DNA of 64,000 nucleotides from Psychrobacter glacincola (lineage in GTDB: Bacteria > Pseudomonadota > Gammaproteobacteria > Pseudomonadales > Moraxellaceae). How positions within the stretch are numbered: position 1 is the stretch's first letter; each line of letters starts with the position of its first letter. The stretch covers positions 106,071 through 170,070 of the forward strand of contig NZ_CAJGZK010000006.1 of the NCBI RefSeq assembly GCF_904846215.1, written 5' to 3'. The translations under genes and the position numbers were made by a program. This document shows positions 36,330 to 46,269 of this stretch, in pieces. The notes under the pieces were generated by a model. It ran no database searches. It was not told where the DNA came from and worked only from the letters and a program-made list of their open reading frames with translations.

Positions 36330-37523
36330 TTAGTGATTGTGACCAATATGGCTATTGCCCTCAACAGCTTGCTCTGAGATATTACAAACGAGGGAATCGC
36401 TATGGGTCTTGGTTTGTGGGTGTGATGAGCTTTCAACCTGAATAGTCGCATGATGGATGCCGAGCTCAAGCAGGCTTTGTTCTAGATTGCCAATCAATAT
36501 ACTGGATTCACGAATGCTCATTTCACCATCGACGACCATATGACAAGATAAGGCATTTAAACCACTGGTAATACTCCAAACGTGTAAGTCATGTATTTTT
36601 TGCACCTGCGGGTGGGCAACTATTTTTTCCTCAACATTGCCTAGAGATATGCCTTCTGGTGTGCCTTCCATTAAAATATGTACAGAATCCCGTACGACAC
36701 GGTAACCACTAAATAAAATAAGTATCGCAACAATTACGGACGCTACCGCATCTGCCCATACCCAGCCAAAGCTCATCATGAGTAACGCGGCGATAATGGC
36801 AGCCACTGAACCCATTAAATCACTTAATACGTGCAAATAAGCACTTTGCATATTGAGATTGACGGGCTCTTTGTCCTCCGATGTTTTGACTGTTTCTGTA
36901 CTTTGATTGGCTCCATGATCATGACCGTGAGTATCGCCACTACGGCTACCTCGGTGCATAAGCAATGCAACCAAGATATTCACCAGCATACCGATAGTGG
37001 CAACGATCAGCATACCTTGGGTAGCAATTTCAGGTGGCGAATTAAAGCGTTTAATGGCCTCATAAAAAATCATTAGCGCAATAATGACAAGCGTAGCCCC
37101 ATTGACCGACGCGACTAAAATCTCAAAGCGTTTATAGCCAAAGGTTTTTTGATGAGTGGCTGCTTTTTCGCCAATTTTGAATGCCATTAAAGTTGCGCCA
37201 AGTGCTATCGCATCACTTAACATGTGACCGGCATCGGACAATAGCGCTAAACTGCCGGTGAGCCAACCACCGATTGCTTCAATGAACATATAGCCTGTGA
37301 TAATCAAAAAGCTTATAAGTAACGTGCGCTGATAGCCTTTGGTATCTCGCCGGGCGACTGTGTGCTCTAGATGTTCATCATGATCGTGACTGTCTTGATT
37401 CTTATAAGTATCATTACTTTCCTTACCTTCCTGAACGTGTCCATGCGTATCAGCCGATATACTCTGATGAGCATGGTCGCTTTTTTTAGGGTTTGGACGG
37501 TTTGGATTCATAACAACACTCAA
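36330..37523 (-). CDS. Cation diffusion facilitator (ZitB/CzcD-like metal exporter)
   Basis: A 397-residue CDF exporter for zinc and similar divalent metals. Six membrane helices lie between about 65 and 285. The metal-site motifs are SDAGHMLSDA (about 94-103) in TM2 and HVLSDLMGS (about 229-237) in TM5, followed by the cytoplasmic domain with VQKIHDLHVWSI. His/Asp-rich clusters occur at the N-terminus (SHDHDEHLEH), in the TM4-5 loop (GDTHGHDHG) and at the very C-terminus (HIGHNH), typical of zinc binding. Specificity among Zn, Co and Cd is undetermined. Confidence 0.92.
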   Translation of the reverse strand: MSVVMNPNRPNPKKSDHAHQSISADTHGHVQEGKESNDTYKNQDSHDHDEHLEHTVARRDTKGYQRTLLISFLIITGYMFIEAIGGWLTGSLALLSDAGHMLSDAIALGATLMAFKIGEKAATHQKTFGYKRFEILVASVNGATLVIIALMIFYEAIKRFNSPPEIATQGMLIVATIGMLVNILVALLMHRGSRSGDTHGHDHGANQSTETVKTSEDKEPVNLNMQSAYLHVLSDLMGSVAAIIAALLMMSFGWVWADAVASVIVAILILFSGYRVVRDSVHILMEGTPEGISLGNVEEKIVAHPQVQKIHDLHVWSITSGLNALSCHMVVDGEMSIRESSILIGNLEQSLLELGIHHATIQVESSSHPQTKTHSDSLVCNISEQAVEGNSHIGHNH

Positions 37524-37776
37524 TTTTGCTGATAGTGGGTTTAATGATGAATATTTACTCTGTACAGAGTAGTGATAGATTTTGGATTACAACAATCAAG
37601 TTACTGTTATGAATTTACTATTATGAATTTACCATAGTTATAAACTTATCATAGTCCAATATTAGAAGCTGTGATAACGAAGTAAAAATAATAGCGGCAT
37701 GTTCATTTGAAATAAAAGAAGTATATTATCAATTTTTTCTGATATCAAATGGTGACACTAATTCATGGTATTTAGG

Positions 37777-40101
37777 CTACCAGCCCACAGGATCAATATC
37801 TAAAGTAAGTTTAAGGTACTTAGCGCTTGGCAAAGCAAGTACGGGTTGCCACCACTGGCTCAATACATGGTGTAATTGTCGGCGATCTTTGGCCAATAGC
37901 AAAAGCTGGGCATGATAGCGGCTATTCTTTTTACTCATTGGTGCGTCGATAGGACCAAGAACAGCCAGATTATGCCCATTTGGTAAATTGGCAATGGCAT
38001 CTTTGAGTGCTTGCGTCGTGGCAGCAAGGGTTTTACCTTCACAGCGTATCAGCGCGGCATGACTATGAGGGGGTAATCCCATCATCTTGCGTTCTTGTAA
38101 TAGCTGGCGCGCAAATGATAAGTAACCATCTTTCACCAATTTCAACAATAACTCATTGTCCGGTTGCAGCGTTTGAATCAAGACACGTCCTGCTTTATCA
38201 CCGCGTCCTGCGCGCCCTGCCACTTGAATCATCAATTGGGCGGTATGCTCTGGTGAGCGAAAGTCTGCGGACAAAAAGCCGCGATCAGCATTGGGTAAGC
38301 AAACGAGCGTGACATTGGGAAAATGATGACCTTTGGCAACCATTTGCGTACCGACCAATATGGCAGGTTTGCCTTCATTGATACGCTGATAGATATTTTC
38401 CCAGCTGTCTCTACGCCTTGTGGTATCGCGATCAATTTGAATAATGGGGTAAAGTGCTTTACTGGTTTGTGGATTGGCAAAGATAGCATGCAAATTTTCG
38501 CTGAGCCTTGTCGTGCCCATACCTTTGGCATCTAGGTTTTGGCTGCCGCAATCAGGGCATACAGTCGGAATATAGGCTTGCCAATCACAATGATGGCATT
38601 TCAAATAAGAGTTGCTCGAATAATTGCTCCGCTGGGCTTGGTTATTATAATGCACGGTTAAATGCGCATCACAACGTGGACAATCTGCCTGCCAGCCACA
38701 CGCCTCGCACAATAAGACTGGCGCATAGCCACGACGGTTTAAGAATATCAAAACCTGATCGCCAGCTTCTAGGGTTTGCCTTATGGCGCCGATAAGCGCA
38801 TCCGTCAGTCCGGTATCATAGCGCGCGCCATCATCTTGTGTTTGCTGATGGGTACTTTGCAGGCGTGCATCGATGAGCTGCATTTTCGCAATTTTCGCAT
38901 TGCCAGGACGCGTCGATAATAGGCATTCTATTAGCTTGCCTTCATCGACCAATTTTAGATGCTCAAGAGAAGGGGTAGCCGTACCAAGGACGACTGGTAT
39001 TTTAGCTTGCAGTCCGCGATATAGTGCGACATCAGCGGCATGATAGCGCAAGGTATCCTGCTGCTTATAAGAACCGTCGTGTGCCTCGTCAACGACAATC
39101 AAGCCTAAATTTGCAAAGGGATAAAGTACTGCTGAGCGCGTACCAATAATGATTTGCGCGTGACCAGTTCGGCAATCTTGCCAGCCTTGCAAACGATAGG
39201 TATTATTCATCCCTGAATGTAGTAAGACGATATGCGCCGCAAAGCGACTGGCAAAACGCGCGCGCGTCTGCGGCGTTAGCCCAATCTCAGGCACTAAAAT
39301 AAGCACTTGCTTACCAGCCTCTAATACTGCCTGCATGGCTTGTAAATAGACCTCAGTCTTGCCACTACCGGTAATACCATTTAATAAAAAGCCTGTGTAG
39401 CGTTTGGCTTCATGCGCAGCAACAATCGCTGCTACGGCAAGCTGCTGCTCATCATTGAGATCAAGTGGCATTTTTGCTAATCTAACAGGAGTAGGTGCTT
39501 GTTTCGGCTGAATATAGCGCTCAATAAGTCCTTTTTCTTCAAGTGCTTTTAAAAATGTACGCTGCATACCTTCTAATAACAGAATATCTTCACTAGCGCC
39601 GTGCTGACCATGGAGCTTTAGCATATCGAACTGCTGCTTTTGCTTTTTTGCATTGGCGCGAAAGTCATCATCAGTGATATGTGGCAAAATGCGCCAATGG
39701 GTAATGAGCAAATCTAGCGGTTTACCTTGACGTACCAAAGTAGGCAAGATGACAGATAAGACATCCCCAAGGGGATAGTGATAATAACGCGCCAGCCAGT
39801 AGGCAAGCTTTAGCATACTGTCATCTAAAATAGATTCAGCATCTAAGCACTTATTAATGGGTTTAAGCTTCTTAATGGGTACGCTGCTATCCGCTTGAGC
39901 AATATGAGCGATTACGATTCCGATTAAGGTCTGACGACCAAATGATACTTCAACACGACTGCCAATTTGCGGTAGTTGTGTTGAGCTATTATTTGACGAA
40001 GCATTTGGCAAATCACTCATATCTGCCGGTAGGCTATAGTCAAACACCCGATAAAGGGGTACGGGCAGAGCAACTTGTACCAACATAAAAAGGCTTCGCA
40101 A
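37777..40101 (-). CDS. priA: Primosomal protein N' (replication restart helicase PriA)
   Basis: Helicase that reloads the replisome at stalled forks. The N-terminal DNA-binding domain is followed by Walker A GITGSGKTEVY (about 239-249), the DEAH box in VVDEAHDGSY (about 335), GTATPSLE, and a zinc-binding region with paired cysteines CEACGWQADCPRC and CHHCDWQ...CPDCG (about 465-525). 774 residues against 732 in E. coli, longer mainly by linkers such as NASSNNSSTQ near residue 35. Last gene of the minus-strand run from gmk. Confidence 0.97.
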   Translation of the reverse strand: MRSLFMLVQVALPVPLYRVFDYSLPADMSDLPNASSNNSSTQLPQIGSRVEVSFGRQTLIGIVIAHIAQADSSVPIKKLKPINKCLDAESILDDSMLKLAYWLARYYHYPLGDVLSVILPTLVRQGKPLDLLITHWRILPHITDDDFRANAKKQKQQFDMLKLHGQHGASEDILLLEGMQRTFLKALEEKGLIERYIQPKQAPTPVRLAKMPLDLNDEQQLAVAAIVAAHEAKRYTGFLLNGITGSGKTEVYLQAMQAVLEAGKQVLILVPEIGLTPQTRARFASRFAAHIVLLHSGMNNTYRLQGWQDCRTGHAQIIIGTRSAVLYPFANLGLIVVDEAHDGSYKQQDTLRYHAADVALYRGLQAKIPVVLGTATPSLEHLKLVDEGKLIECLLSTRPGNAKIAKMQLIDARLQSTHQQTQDDGARYDTGLTDALIGAIRQTLEAGDQVLIFLNRRGYAPVLLCEACGWQADCPRCDAHLTVHYNNQAQRSNYSSNSYLKCHHCDWQAYIPTVCPDCGSQNLDAKGMGTTRLSENLHAIFANPQTSKALYPIIQIDRDTTRRRDSWENIYQRINEGKPAILVGTQMVAKGHHFPNVTLVCLPNADRGFLSADFRSPEHTAQLMIQVAGRAGRGDKAGRVLIQTLQPDNELLLKLVKDGYLSFARQLLQERKMMGLPPHSHAALIRCEGKTLAATTQALKDAIANLPNGHNLAVLGPIDAPMSKKNSRYHAQLLLLAKDRRQLHHVLSQWWQPVLALPSAKYLKLTLDIDPVGW

Positions 40102-40144
40102 TATGATTGGGTTAATGTGAAATCAAAATAAAGAAGTAGAGACG

Positions 40145-40175
40145 AATAAGCTTAGCATGAAGCTAAGCTTATTTT
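40145..40175 (-). terminator. Hairpin between ridA and priA
   Basis: A perfect 13-bp stem AATAAGCTTAGC/GCTAAGCTTATT around ATGAA. The T-run on the minus strand is short, so it may be a weak terminator or a processing site between ridA and priA. Confidence 0.5.
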
Positions 40176-40221
40176 GATTCAATGAAAAATAATATTATTT
40201 ACGTCAGATTGTCCATCAGAC

Positions 40222-40602
40222 TTATTCAATATATAGAATAGACTCAATCTCGACCACGCCGCCTTTAGGCAATGCTGCTACTTGGACGGCTGCACGGGCG
40301 GGATAAGGTTCGGTCAAATTGGCAATAAATACTTCGTTTAATGCTGCAAAATCATTTAAATCAGTTAGTGATACATTAAATTTAACCACGTCATTTAAGC
40401 TGCCACCAGCAGCTTCACAGATAGCTTTGATGTTTTCAAACACTTGCTTCGCTTGCGCATCAAAACCTTCTTTTAGCACCATGGTTTTAGGATCAAAACC
40501 TAACTGACCTGAAATATAGACAGTGTTGCCCACTTTTACGGCTTGCGAATAAGTGCCAACGGCTGCAGGGGCTTTATCAGTTTGGATGATTTGACGGGTC
40601 AT
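40222..40602 (-). CDS. ridA: 2-iminobutanoate/2-iminopropanoate deaminase RidA
   Basis: A 126-residue YjgF/YER057c/UK114 protein that hydrolyses reactive enamines/imines from PLP enzymes. The catalytic arginine lies in PARAAVQVAALPKG (R103), with YSQAVKVGNTVYISGQLGFDP at 18-38 as the N-terminal signature and VEIESILYIE at the end. Placed between spoT and priA, an arrangement common in gammaproteobacteria. Confidence 0.96.
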   Translation of the reverse strand: MTRQIIQTDKAPAAVGTYSQAVKVGNTVYISGQLGFDPKTMVLKEGFDAQAKQVFENIKAICEAAGGSLNDVVKFNVSLTDLNDFAALNEVFIANLTEPYPARAAVQVAALPKGGVVEIESILYIE

Positions 40603-40708
40603 AATATATCCTTATCATATTTTTGGGCGTTTGATGTGCTAAAGCGATTTGCTAAGAGATTACTAGGAGCGTTTAGCACGATTGAAAGTTTTACGAAGTT
40701 CGAAATGA

Positions 40709-40846
40709 TATAGGCAATGAAAAGTAATATCGACACATTATGTACGGCTGGTATCAATTTTCCTTGCTTGCTGTGCCTACGCAGACAGAGGCTGCAAAAA
40801 ATTTGTACCAGCAGTACCATCGCGTTTTTAAGGTATCTTGACTATT
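40709..40846 (+). repeat. Palindromic MITE-like repeat, copy 4 (subfamily A)
   Basis: 138 bp bounded by TATAGGCA and TGACTATT. The arm GGCTGGTATCAATTTT is matched by ACCAGC-containing right arm with two or three mismatches. Same orientation and length as copy 1. Located between spoT and ridA, which are usually adjacent, so it lies within a transcribed region of the minus-strand run. Confidence 0.88.
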
Positions 40847-40901
40847 TTTTTTGGTAATTCCTTAAAAAACATAGGTTTAACAGTTACAATTATAAAAGTA
40901 T

Positions 40902-43088
40902 TTATAGCTGATATAAGCGCATGATATTTGGGAAACCAAGTAACGAGCGTAGTTCACGAATACCTTGCGCTAAGTGATTGCGACTGCGAACCACAATTTG
41001 AATGATGGTATCACTGCTACGCACATCGACCTTTTCAACCCCTATATTTAACTGCCGCAGATTATAAATCACTTTACTGATTTGCTCATCGCTCAGCGCT
41101 ACAGACAATTTTAAGTAAGCAGGAAAACGAATTTTGTTATCATGATCTTCTGAATCACTTTGCTTGATGGCTTTATCATTGCGCCAGCGCAGTTGGATGA
41201 CTTGATAAGGATTGTCTTTACGAATATCGTCTAATGAAAAGCACTTATGTCGATGTACGACCAGACCATGACGAGATAAATGTCCGACGATAGGATCACC
41301 ATAAATAGGGTGACAACAATTGGCAAAATCAAGCTCAACGCCTGAGGCATTGACGATAAGTTGCTGCGGTTGGGTCATATCATCAATACGTTCTTGCGAT
41401 TGGATATCACTGACTTCATCGCTAAACAAACGTGTGACCACGAGTTGCGGTAATAGCGTACCAGAACTTATTTGTTCAAATAACGCCGATTTTTCGGTCA
41501 GTCCGCGCCATTCAGTGAGGTTTTTCCAGTCACTATCGGTTAAGTCATCCAAGCTTTTTTGATAAGTCTTTAGGGCGCGATCTAATGCTTGCCTGCCATG
41601 GTGTTGCTTGTCAGCGGCAGATAAGTCTTTGAACCAACGCAAAATCTCTACACGGGCTTTATTGGTCACCACAAATCCAAGCCATTCCGCTTTTGGTTCA
41701 GAATGACTATTTACTTCAATTTCAACCAATTGTCCATTTTGAACAACAGTGCCAAGCTTAGCAGGTTTGTTATCGATATTCGCCCCAACCGCGACATTGC
41801 CGACCATAGGACCAACGGCATAGGCAAAATCTAGCGCGGTTGCCCCTTGCGGCAATTCATAAGCACGACCTTTCGGGCTATAACAAATGATTTTGCTAGA
41901 GTGCAGATAGTCCATTAGCTCGTTAATAGTAGAAACCGCTGTGGCAAAGTCAGGGTTGCCTTGGTTTAAGCAGTCTTCATCGACCAAATCTTTCATATTG
42001 CGCAATGACGCCTGAATCACTGATTGACTGACATCAGAGGCATGTTCTGCACCAATGACCCCAAGCCTTGCCGCGCTTTGCATCTGCTTGGTCAAAATCG
42101 TCACTTTGACAAAATCATTGTCGCGCTCATAGATAAGGGTAAGCGACTGATTACCACCAGGCAAAGGTCTGCGAATATTATCTGCGATATGGCTGTCATC
42201 AATTTGATATTTTTTAATCAGATAATAAGCAAGCTTGTCGCAAGCTTCGATATTATCAAGCACAATTTCAAACGCATAATGGCGTAACAGTGCATTAATC
42301 TCGCCGCGATTACGGAAAAATTGCCGAAAGATGACCACGCGATTGTCTAAGACTTTGACCATGCCATCAAGCTCGAGATTGTTTAGAACAATACTTAAGT
42401 AGCGATGAATAGCTTCTCTCTGAAAATTACGCCCGAGCCCATGTTGTAGCAGTTTATCAGAGATCTTGTTATACATCTCAGAATCAAGGTTACGATAACA
42501 AAGCACTTCAATATAATCAGCAATGTCATTTAGACCCATGAGCCGTGCAAACGGGACATAAAAATCCAAGGTTTCTTGCGCCGTAGTGCGTTGTTTTTCA
42601 GGACGTACGGCATCTAGTGTCGACATATTGTGCAAACGGTCAGCAAGCTTAATAATCAATACCCGCGGGTCGGCGAGGGTAGCCGTCAAGATTTTATGAA
42701 AGGTCGCCGCTTTATTTTCTTGTTTATTATGCGTTGACGACTTTAATTTGGTAACCCCATCGACCAATTTAGCAACCACTTTGCCATAACGCATCTCAAT
42801 CTGCTCATCGCTCACTTCCGTATCTTCAACCGTATCATGCAAAATTGCCGCAATGACCGTATCTCGATCCAAGCGAAAGCCGGCCAATATCTCGGCGACT
42901 GCAATCGGATGGGTGATATAAGGCTCTCCTGATTTGCGCTTGTCTTTGATATGCGCAATATCACCGAACTCACAGGCATCAATAATATCACGACGCTCAG
43001 CGGCAGTGAGATAACCTACTGAACGTATTAGATTGTATTGAGCGTCATCGACTAAAGGATGACTGAGTTTGGGTAAGGTTTGACTCAT
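40902..43088 (-). CDS. spoT: SpoT-like (p)ppGpp hydrolase with degenerate synthetase domain
   Basis: A 728-residue RelA/SpoT homologue. The HD hydrolase domain is intact: H60 (YITHPIAVAEI), H84-D85 with EDT (AILHDTVEDTEV) and D150 (KLADRLHNM). The region that should be the synthetase (about 240-375) lacks the usual YSIY..K, the D-x-x-A-x-RVI strand and the GYQSLHT block; only GGNQSLTLIY and ILTKQMQ remain as echoes. A TGS domain (about 398-460) and a C-terminal ACT domain (about 650-728) are present. Predicted to degrade but not make (p)ppGpp. Preceded by rpoZ and gmk. Confidence 0.94.
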   Translation of the reverse strand: MSQTLPKLSHPLVDDAQYNLIRSVGYLTAAERRDIIDACEFGDIAHIKDKRKSGEPYITHPIAVAEILAGFRLDRDTVIAAILHDTVEDTEVSDEQIEMRYGKVVAKLVDGVTKLKSSTHNKQENKAATFHKILTATLADPRVLIIKLADRLHNMSTLDAVRPEKQRTTAQETLDFYVPFARLMGLNDIADYIEVLCYRNLDSEMYNKISDKLLQHGLGRNFQREAIHRYLSIVLNNLELDGMVKVLDNRVVIFRQFFRNRGEINALLRHYAFEIVLDNIEACDKLAYYLIKKYQIDDSHIADNIRRPLPGGNQSLTLIYERDNDFVKVTILTKQMQSAARLGVIGAEHASDVSQSVIQASLRNMKDLVDEDCLNQGNPDFATAVSTINELMDYLHSSKIICYSPKGRAYELPQGATALDFAYAVGPMVGNVAVGANIDNKPAKLGTVVQNGQLVEIEVNSHSEPKAEWLGFVVTNKARVEILRWFKDLSAADKQHHGRQALDRALKTYQKSLDDLTDSDWKNLTEWRGLTEKSALFEQISSGTLLPQLVVTRLFSDEVSDIQSQERIDDMTQPQQLIVNASGVELDFANCCHPIYGDPIVGHLSRHGLVVHRHKCFSLDDIRKDNPYQVIQLRWRNDKAIKQSDSEDHDNKIRFPAYLKLSVALSDEQISKVIYNLRQLNIGVEKVDVRSSDTIIQIVVRSRNHLAQGIRELRSLLGFPNIMRLYQL

Positions 43089-43486
43089 AAAGTAACGATC
43101 CTATTTTCCATTACCGGCTTACCTGACTATTTATTAAGATAAAGAATCTATCAAGGTGAAAAATGACTGAGTAAATAAATGTTGACCTGCTATAAAAGGC
43201 TTAAAAAAAGAAAGCTGAAAAACGGGTAGACCGCCCTCTAATTAATCGCAAATCGCCTTCAATGTCAACCGCTAAGGGAGTAGGTACTGCAAAAATCAAG
43301 AAATTCTCACTCAATGGTATGTTTTAAGTGCTGAGAGGTTACTAAAACAGTAAAGGCAGTATCATTACAACCAAAAAACCACAGCCTATGCTGTGGTCTC
43401 TATCGTCAGTCGATCTGTCTATGTATTTTGTAAAACCGTTAGGCGCTTTAGGTTTTTTATATAATAGACTTTATCGAGACGTTTTA
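43089..43486. other. spoT-rpoZ intergenic region
   Basis: 398 bp with the rpoZ terminator at 43372-43398 and otherwise AT-rich sequence that probably includes a spoT promoter. No gene seen. Confidence 0.6.
43372..43398 (-). terminator. Terminator of rpoZ
   Basis: A perfect 8-bp stem ACCACAGC/GCTGTGGT with a 4-base loop; on the minus strand it is followed by T6. Separates rpoZ from spoT, unlike E. coli where they are one operon. Confidence 0.82.
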
Positions 43487-43747
43487 TTAAAAGCTGTGAT
43501 CGCCTGATAATGCTAAATCCATCGAGCTAGTAGCAAAATTATGCTCTGGCTGGTTTAGGATATCGCGGGTGATTTTGCCCGCAGCAATTTCACGTAATGC
43601 CAATACGGTTGGCTTGTCGTTATCGACGTCAACCAGCGGCTCAGCAATACCTTTGGCCAACTGACGGGCGCGCTTGCTTGCGACTAAAACCAGCTCAAAG
43701 CGATTATCAACATTATTCAAACAATCTTCAATCGTCACTCGTGCCAT
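43487..43747 (-). CDS. rpoZ: RNA polymerase omega subunit
   Basis: An 86-residue omega subunit that aids assembly of RNA polymerase and, in E. coli, forms part of a ppGpp-binding site. The N-terminal [31 protein letters not shown] is nearly the family consensus, with [17 protein letters not shown] following. Between gmk and spoT, as in most gammaproteobacteria. Confidence 0.97.
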   Translation of the reverse strand: MARVTIEDCLNNVDNRFELVLVASKRARQLAKGIAEPLVDVDNDKPTVLALREIAAGKITRDILNQPEHNFATSSMDLALSGDHSF

Positions 43748-43920
43748 AAATAGCTACCTCGGTTGTTTTTATTAGTAACGGACTCTGCCCGCCACTCAAT
43801 AAAAATAATATCAAAAATATAAAGGGTGATAGCTAGGCATTATAGCATTTTTGCCTGTGCGCGTAATTGCTTTTTATGTCTAGTTGCTGAATGAGCCGAG
43901 AATAACAGTGGCTGCGTGAC

Positions 43921-44547
43921 TTAATCTTCTGCTTTATTATTTAGCAAGTTGGTAATGGTGCGATGATAACGCTGCTGTTGACGACTAAGGGTTTGTCTGT
44001 CCGCGACGATAATGGCCTTTAGCTCAGTCAAAGCGACCTCAAAACTGTCGTTGATAATGACATAGTCAGAATTGACGTACTGTGCCATTTCATTCACTGC
44101 GCCGGCAAGACGCTGTTCTATCACTTCCACAGTATCTTGCCCACGCGTCGATAGGCGTTGGCGTAAAGTTGAGAGGCTCGGTGGTAAAATAAAAACCATC
44201 GTCGCATCGTTAAATATCTTTTTGACTTGTAGCGCCCCTTGCCAATCAATCTCTAAGATAACATCAACGCCTGCTTCTAACTGCGTGCGCACACTTCGCT
44301 CTGAGGTGCCGTAGTAATTGCCAAACACTTCAGCGTGTTCTAAAAACTTATTTTCAGCCACAGCGGTCACAAAATTATCGACGTCAGTAAAATGATAATG
44401 ATGACCATCAATCTCGCCTGGGCGCGGCGTGCGTGTGGTGTGTGAAACACTGACAGTCAAGTCATTGGTGGTGGCAAGTAGTTGCTTTACCAGTGAGGTC
44501 TTGCCCGTACCTGAGGCGGCAGTGATAATAAATAATGAACCTGTCAT
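43921..44547 (-). CDS. gmk: Guanylate kinase
   Basis: Phosphorylates GMP to GDP. The P-loop [10 protein letters not shown] is at 10-19 (the usual Pro before SG is Ala here), with [18 protein letters not shown] at 36-53 and LEIDWQGA near 98. 208 residues, normal. First gene of the gmk-rpoZ minus-strand pair and divergent from ispH, with a 240-bp AT-rich shared promoter region. Confidence 0.97.
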   Translation of the reverse strand: MTGSLFIITAASGTGKTSLVKQLLATTNDLTVSVSHTTRTPRPGEIDGHHYHFTDVDNFVTAVAENKFLEHAEVFGNYYGTSERSVRTQLEAGVDVILEIDWQGALQVKKIFNDATMVFILPPSLSTLRQRLSTRGQDTVEVIEQRLAGAVNEMAQYVNSDYVIINDSFEVALTELKAIIVADRQTLSRQQQRYHRTITNLLNNKAED

Positions 44548-44801
44548 ACAGTGTGTCCTAGTGAATTGTGTCTTGATAAATAAATAAAAGTATTCGAATT
44601 AATATAAAAGGCTGGTAAAAAGAAAAAACACCATCATCTATGGTGGTAAAAATATTAATCGATGCCTCATTATAAACTGCTTTAAAAGCAAATTATGCTA
44701 AAGTAGGCTATTGATTTTATCCCAACTTTTGAATAAAAGTTTCGGTGGCTTAAGCTTTAAGCCTAGGCTTTTATATAAATTATCTAATGATAGGCCTTCT
44801 T

Positions 44802-45758
44802 ATGCAAATTTATCTTGCCAATCCACGTGGATTTTGTGCTGGTGTGGATCGCGCGATTGCGATTGTCAACGAAGCACTGTTACGTTTTGAGCCACCTATT
44901 TATGTCCGTCACGAAGTGGTACACAATAAATTCGTGGTCTCAGATCTTGCCAACCGCGGCGCTGTTTTTGTCGAAGAGCTGCATGAAGTACCGGACGGCT
45001 CTATTGTTATCTTTTCCGCTCATGGGGTTTCAAAAGCCGTTGAAGATGAGGCAGAGCGCCGTGATTTGACGGTGTTTGATGCCACTTGTCCTTTGGTTAC
45101 TAAAGTGCATATCGAAGTCGCTAAGTTTGCGCAGGATGGTATGGATGCGGTATTGATTGGACATGCGGGACATCCTGAAGTAGAAGGCACTATGGGACGC
45201 TTTAACCACCGTCATGGTGGACAGATTCATCTGGTCGAAAACGAGACCGATGTCGAAGCTTTGAGCGTACAAGATGCTGAGCGTTTGGCATTTGTGACCC
45301 AAACGACTTTATCGATGGATGATACCGCTCGCGTGATCGATGCGCTGAGAGAAAAATTCCCGCATATCCAAGGTCCGCGTAAAGACGATATCTGTTATGC
45401 CACCCAAAACCGTCAGGATGCGGTCAAAGATTTGGCCAGTCGCTGTGAGGTGGTTTTGGTGGTTGGCTCACCCAACTCATCAAACTCTAATCGTTTGCGG
45501 GAATTGGCAGAGCGCATGAATTGCTGTGCTTATTTGATTGATGATGCCACTGAAATGAATAAAAGCTGGTTTGATGGTATACAAAGTGTAGGCGTGACTG
45601 CTGGTGCTTCAGCGCCTGAAGTATTGATTCAAGAGGTGCTACAGCAGCTGCAAGAGTGGGGTGGCGATTTGCCAAGCGAGCTGTCAGGTATTGAGGAAAA
45701 TGTTACCTTTAGCTTGCCAAAAGCCTTACGGATTCCAATGACGCAAGTTGGCAAGTAA
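44802..45758 (+). CDS. ispH: 4-hydroxy-3-methylbut-2-enyl diphosphate reductase
   Basis: Iron-sulfur enzyme of the last step of the MEP isoprenoid pathway. The start at 44802 ([19 protein letters not shown]) is preferred over 44787 because it matches the family. The three cluster cysteines fall at C12, C96 ([11 protein letters not shown]) and C198 ([11 protein letters not shown]), as in E. coli. 318 residues. Proves use of the MEP route. A small broken membrane gene lies 42 bp downstream. Confidence 0.97.
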   Translation: MQIYLANPRGFCAGVDRAIAIVNEALLRFEPPIYVRHEVVHNKFVVSDLANRGAVFVEELHEVPDGSIVIFSAHGVSKAVEDEAERRDLTVFDATCPLVTKVHIEVAKFAQDGMDAVLIGHAGHPEVEGTMGRFNHRHGGQIHLVENETDVEALSVQDAERLAFVTQTTLSMDDTARVIDALREKFPHIQGPRKDDICYATQNRQDAVKDLASRCEVVLVVGSPNSSNSNRLRELAERMNCCAYLIDDATEMNKSWFDGIQSVGVTAGASAPEVLIQEVLQQLQEWGGDLPSELSGIEENVTFSLPKALRIPMTQVGK

Positions 45759-45800
45759 AATAAGAGAGCTTTATATATAGCGTTAGATAGGTGACGTAAA

Positions 45801-46046
45801 ATGAAAAATCAGAAAAAAAGATTTGTGTTGGCATAAGCCAGTCTTGATGAGATCAACAAGCAATTAAAGATCAATACATTTACGATTGTCATCCTGATAG
45901 GGATGCTGATGTTAAATGCAACCCAGTTTATGAGAGACTACAGTCTGTTATATGGCGCGCTTATTGCTGTTATGGTTTTTCTATTATTTATAATGGCCAA
46001 AAGCCGCACGCTGCTGACGGTGCAAAAACAAGCCCTCATGCGCTGA
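45801..46046 (+). pseudogene. Small membrane-protein gene interrupted by an in-frame TAA
   Basis: From an ATG with AGGTGA 7 bases upstream, the frame reads MKNQKKRFVLA, then TAA (45834-45836), then continues in the same frame for 69 codons to TGA. The second part begins ASLDEINKQLKIN and shows a hydrophobic helix TFTIVILIGMLML, a short turn ATQFMRDYSLLYG, a second helix ALIAVMVFLLFIMA and a basic tail. That is a credible two-helix protein of about 81 residues with one nonsense codon. An alternative is a shorter gene starting downstream of the stop (ATG at 45901-45903 region), but no ribosome site is evident. Confidence 0.5.
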
Positions 46047-46079
46047 ACAAGCCCTTATGCGATAAATAAAGAAGGCCTA

Positions 46080-46245
46080 CTTTTATACATAATTCATATA
46101 TAGTCGATTCAATTTAAAAAGAACACAGTACTGCTGGGATAAATTTTACGAAGCCTCTGGAGTGCTAAGCGCACAGCAAGCGAGAGAAATTTATCCCAGC
46201 ATAGTGCTATTCTGAGCGTAACTCTTTTATACATAATTCATATAT
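46080..46245 (+). repeat. Palindromic repeat, copy 5 (subfamily B), within 22-bp direct repeats
   Basis: The element starts TATAGTCG at 46099. Its arms GCTGGGATAAATTT and AAATTTATCCCAGC are a perfect 14-bp inverted repeat. A perfect 22-bp direct repeat (CTTTTATACATAATTCATATAT) lies at 46080-46101 and again at 46224-46245, bracketing the element. The right end lacks the usual TGACTATA/CAACTATA. Confidence 0.85.
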
Positions 46246-46269
46246 TTTAAAAAGCATTCGAGGACATTC

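Noticed and set aside
43089..43486. gmk-rpoZ-spoT as a single operon as in E. coli
   Set aside because: A clear terminator after rpoZ and a 398-bp gap argue for a separate spoT transcript, although readthrough is possible.
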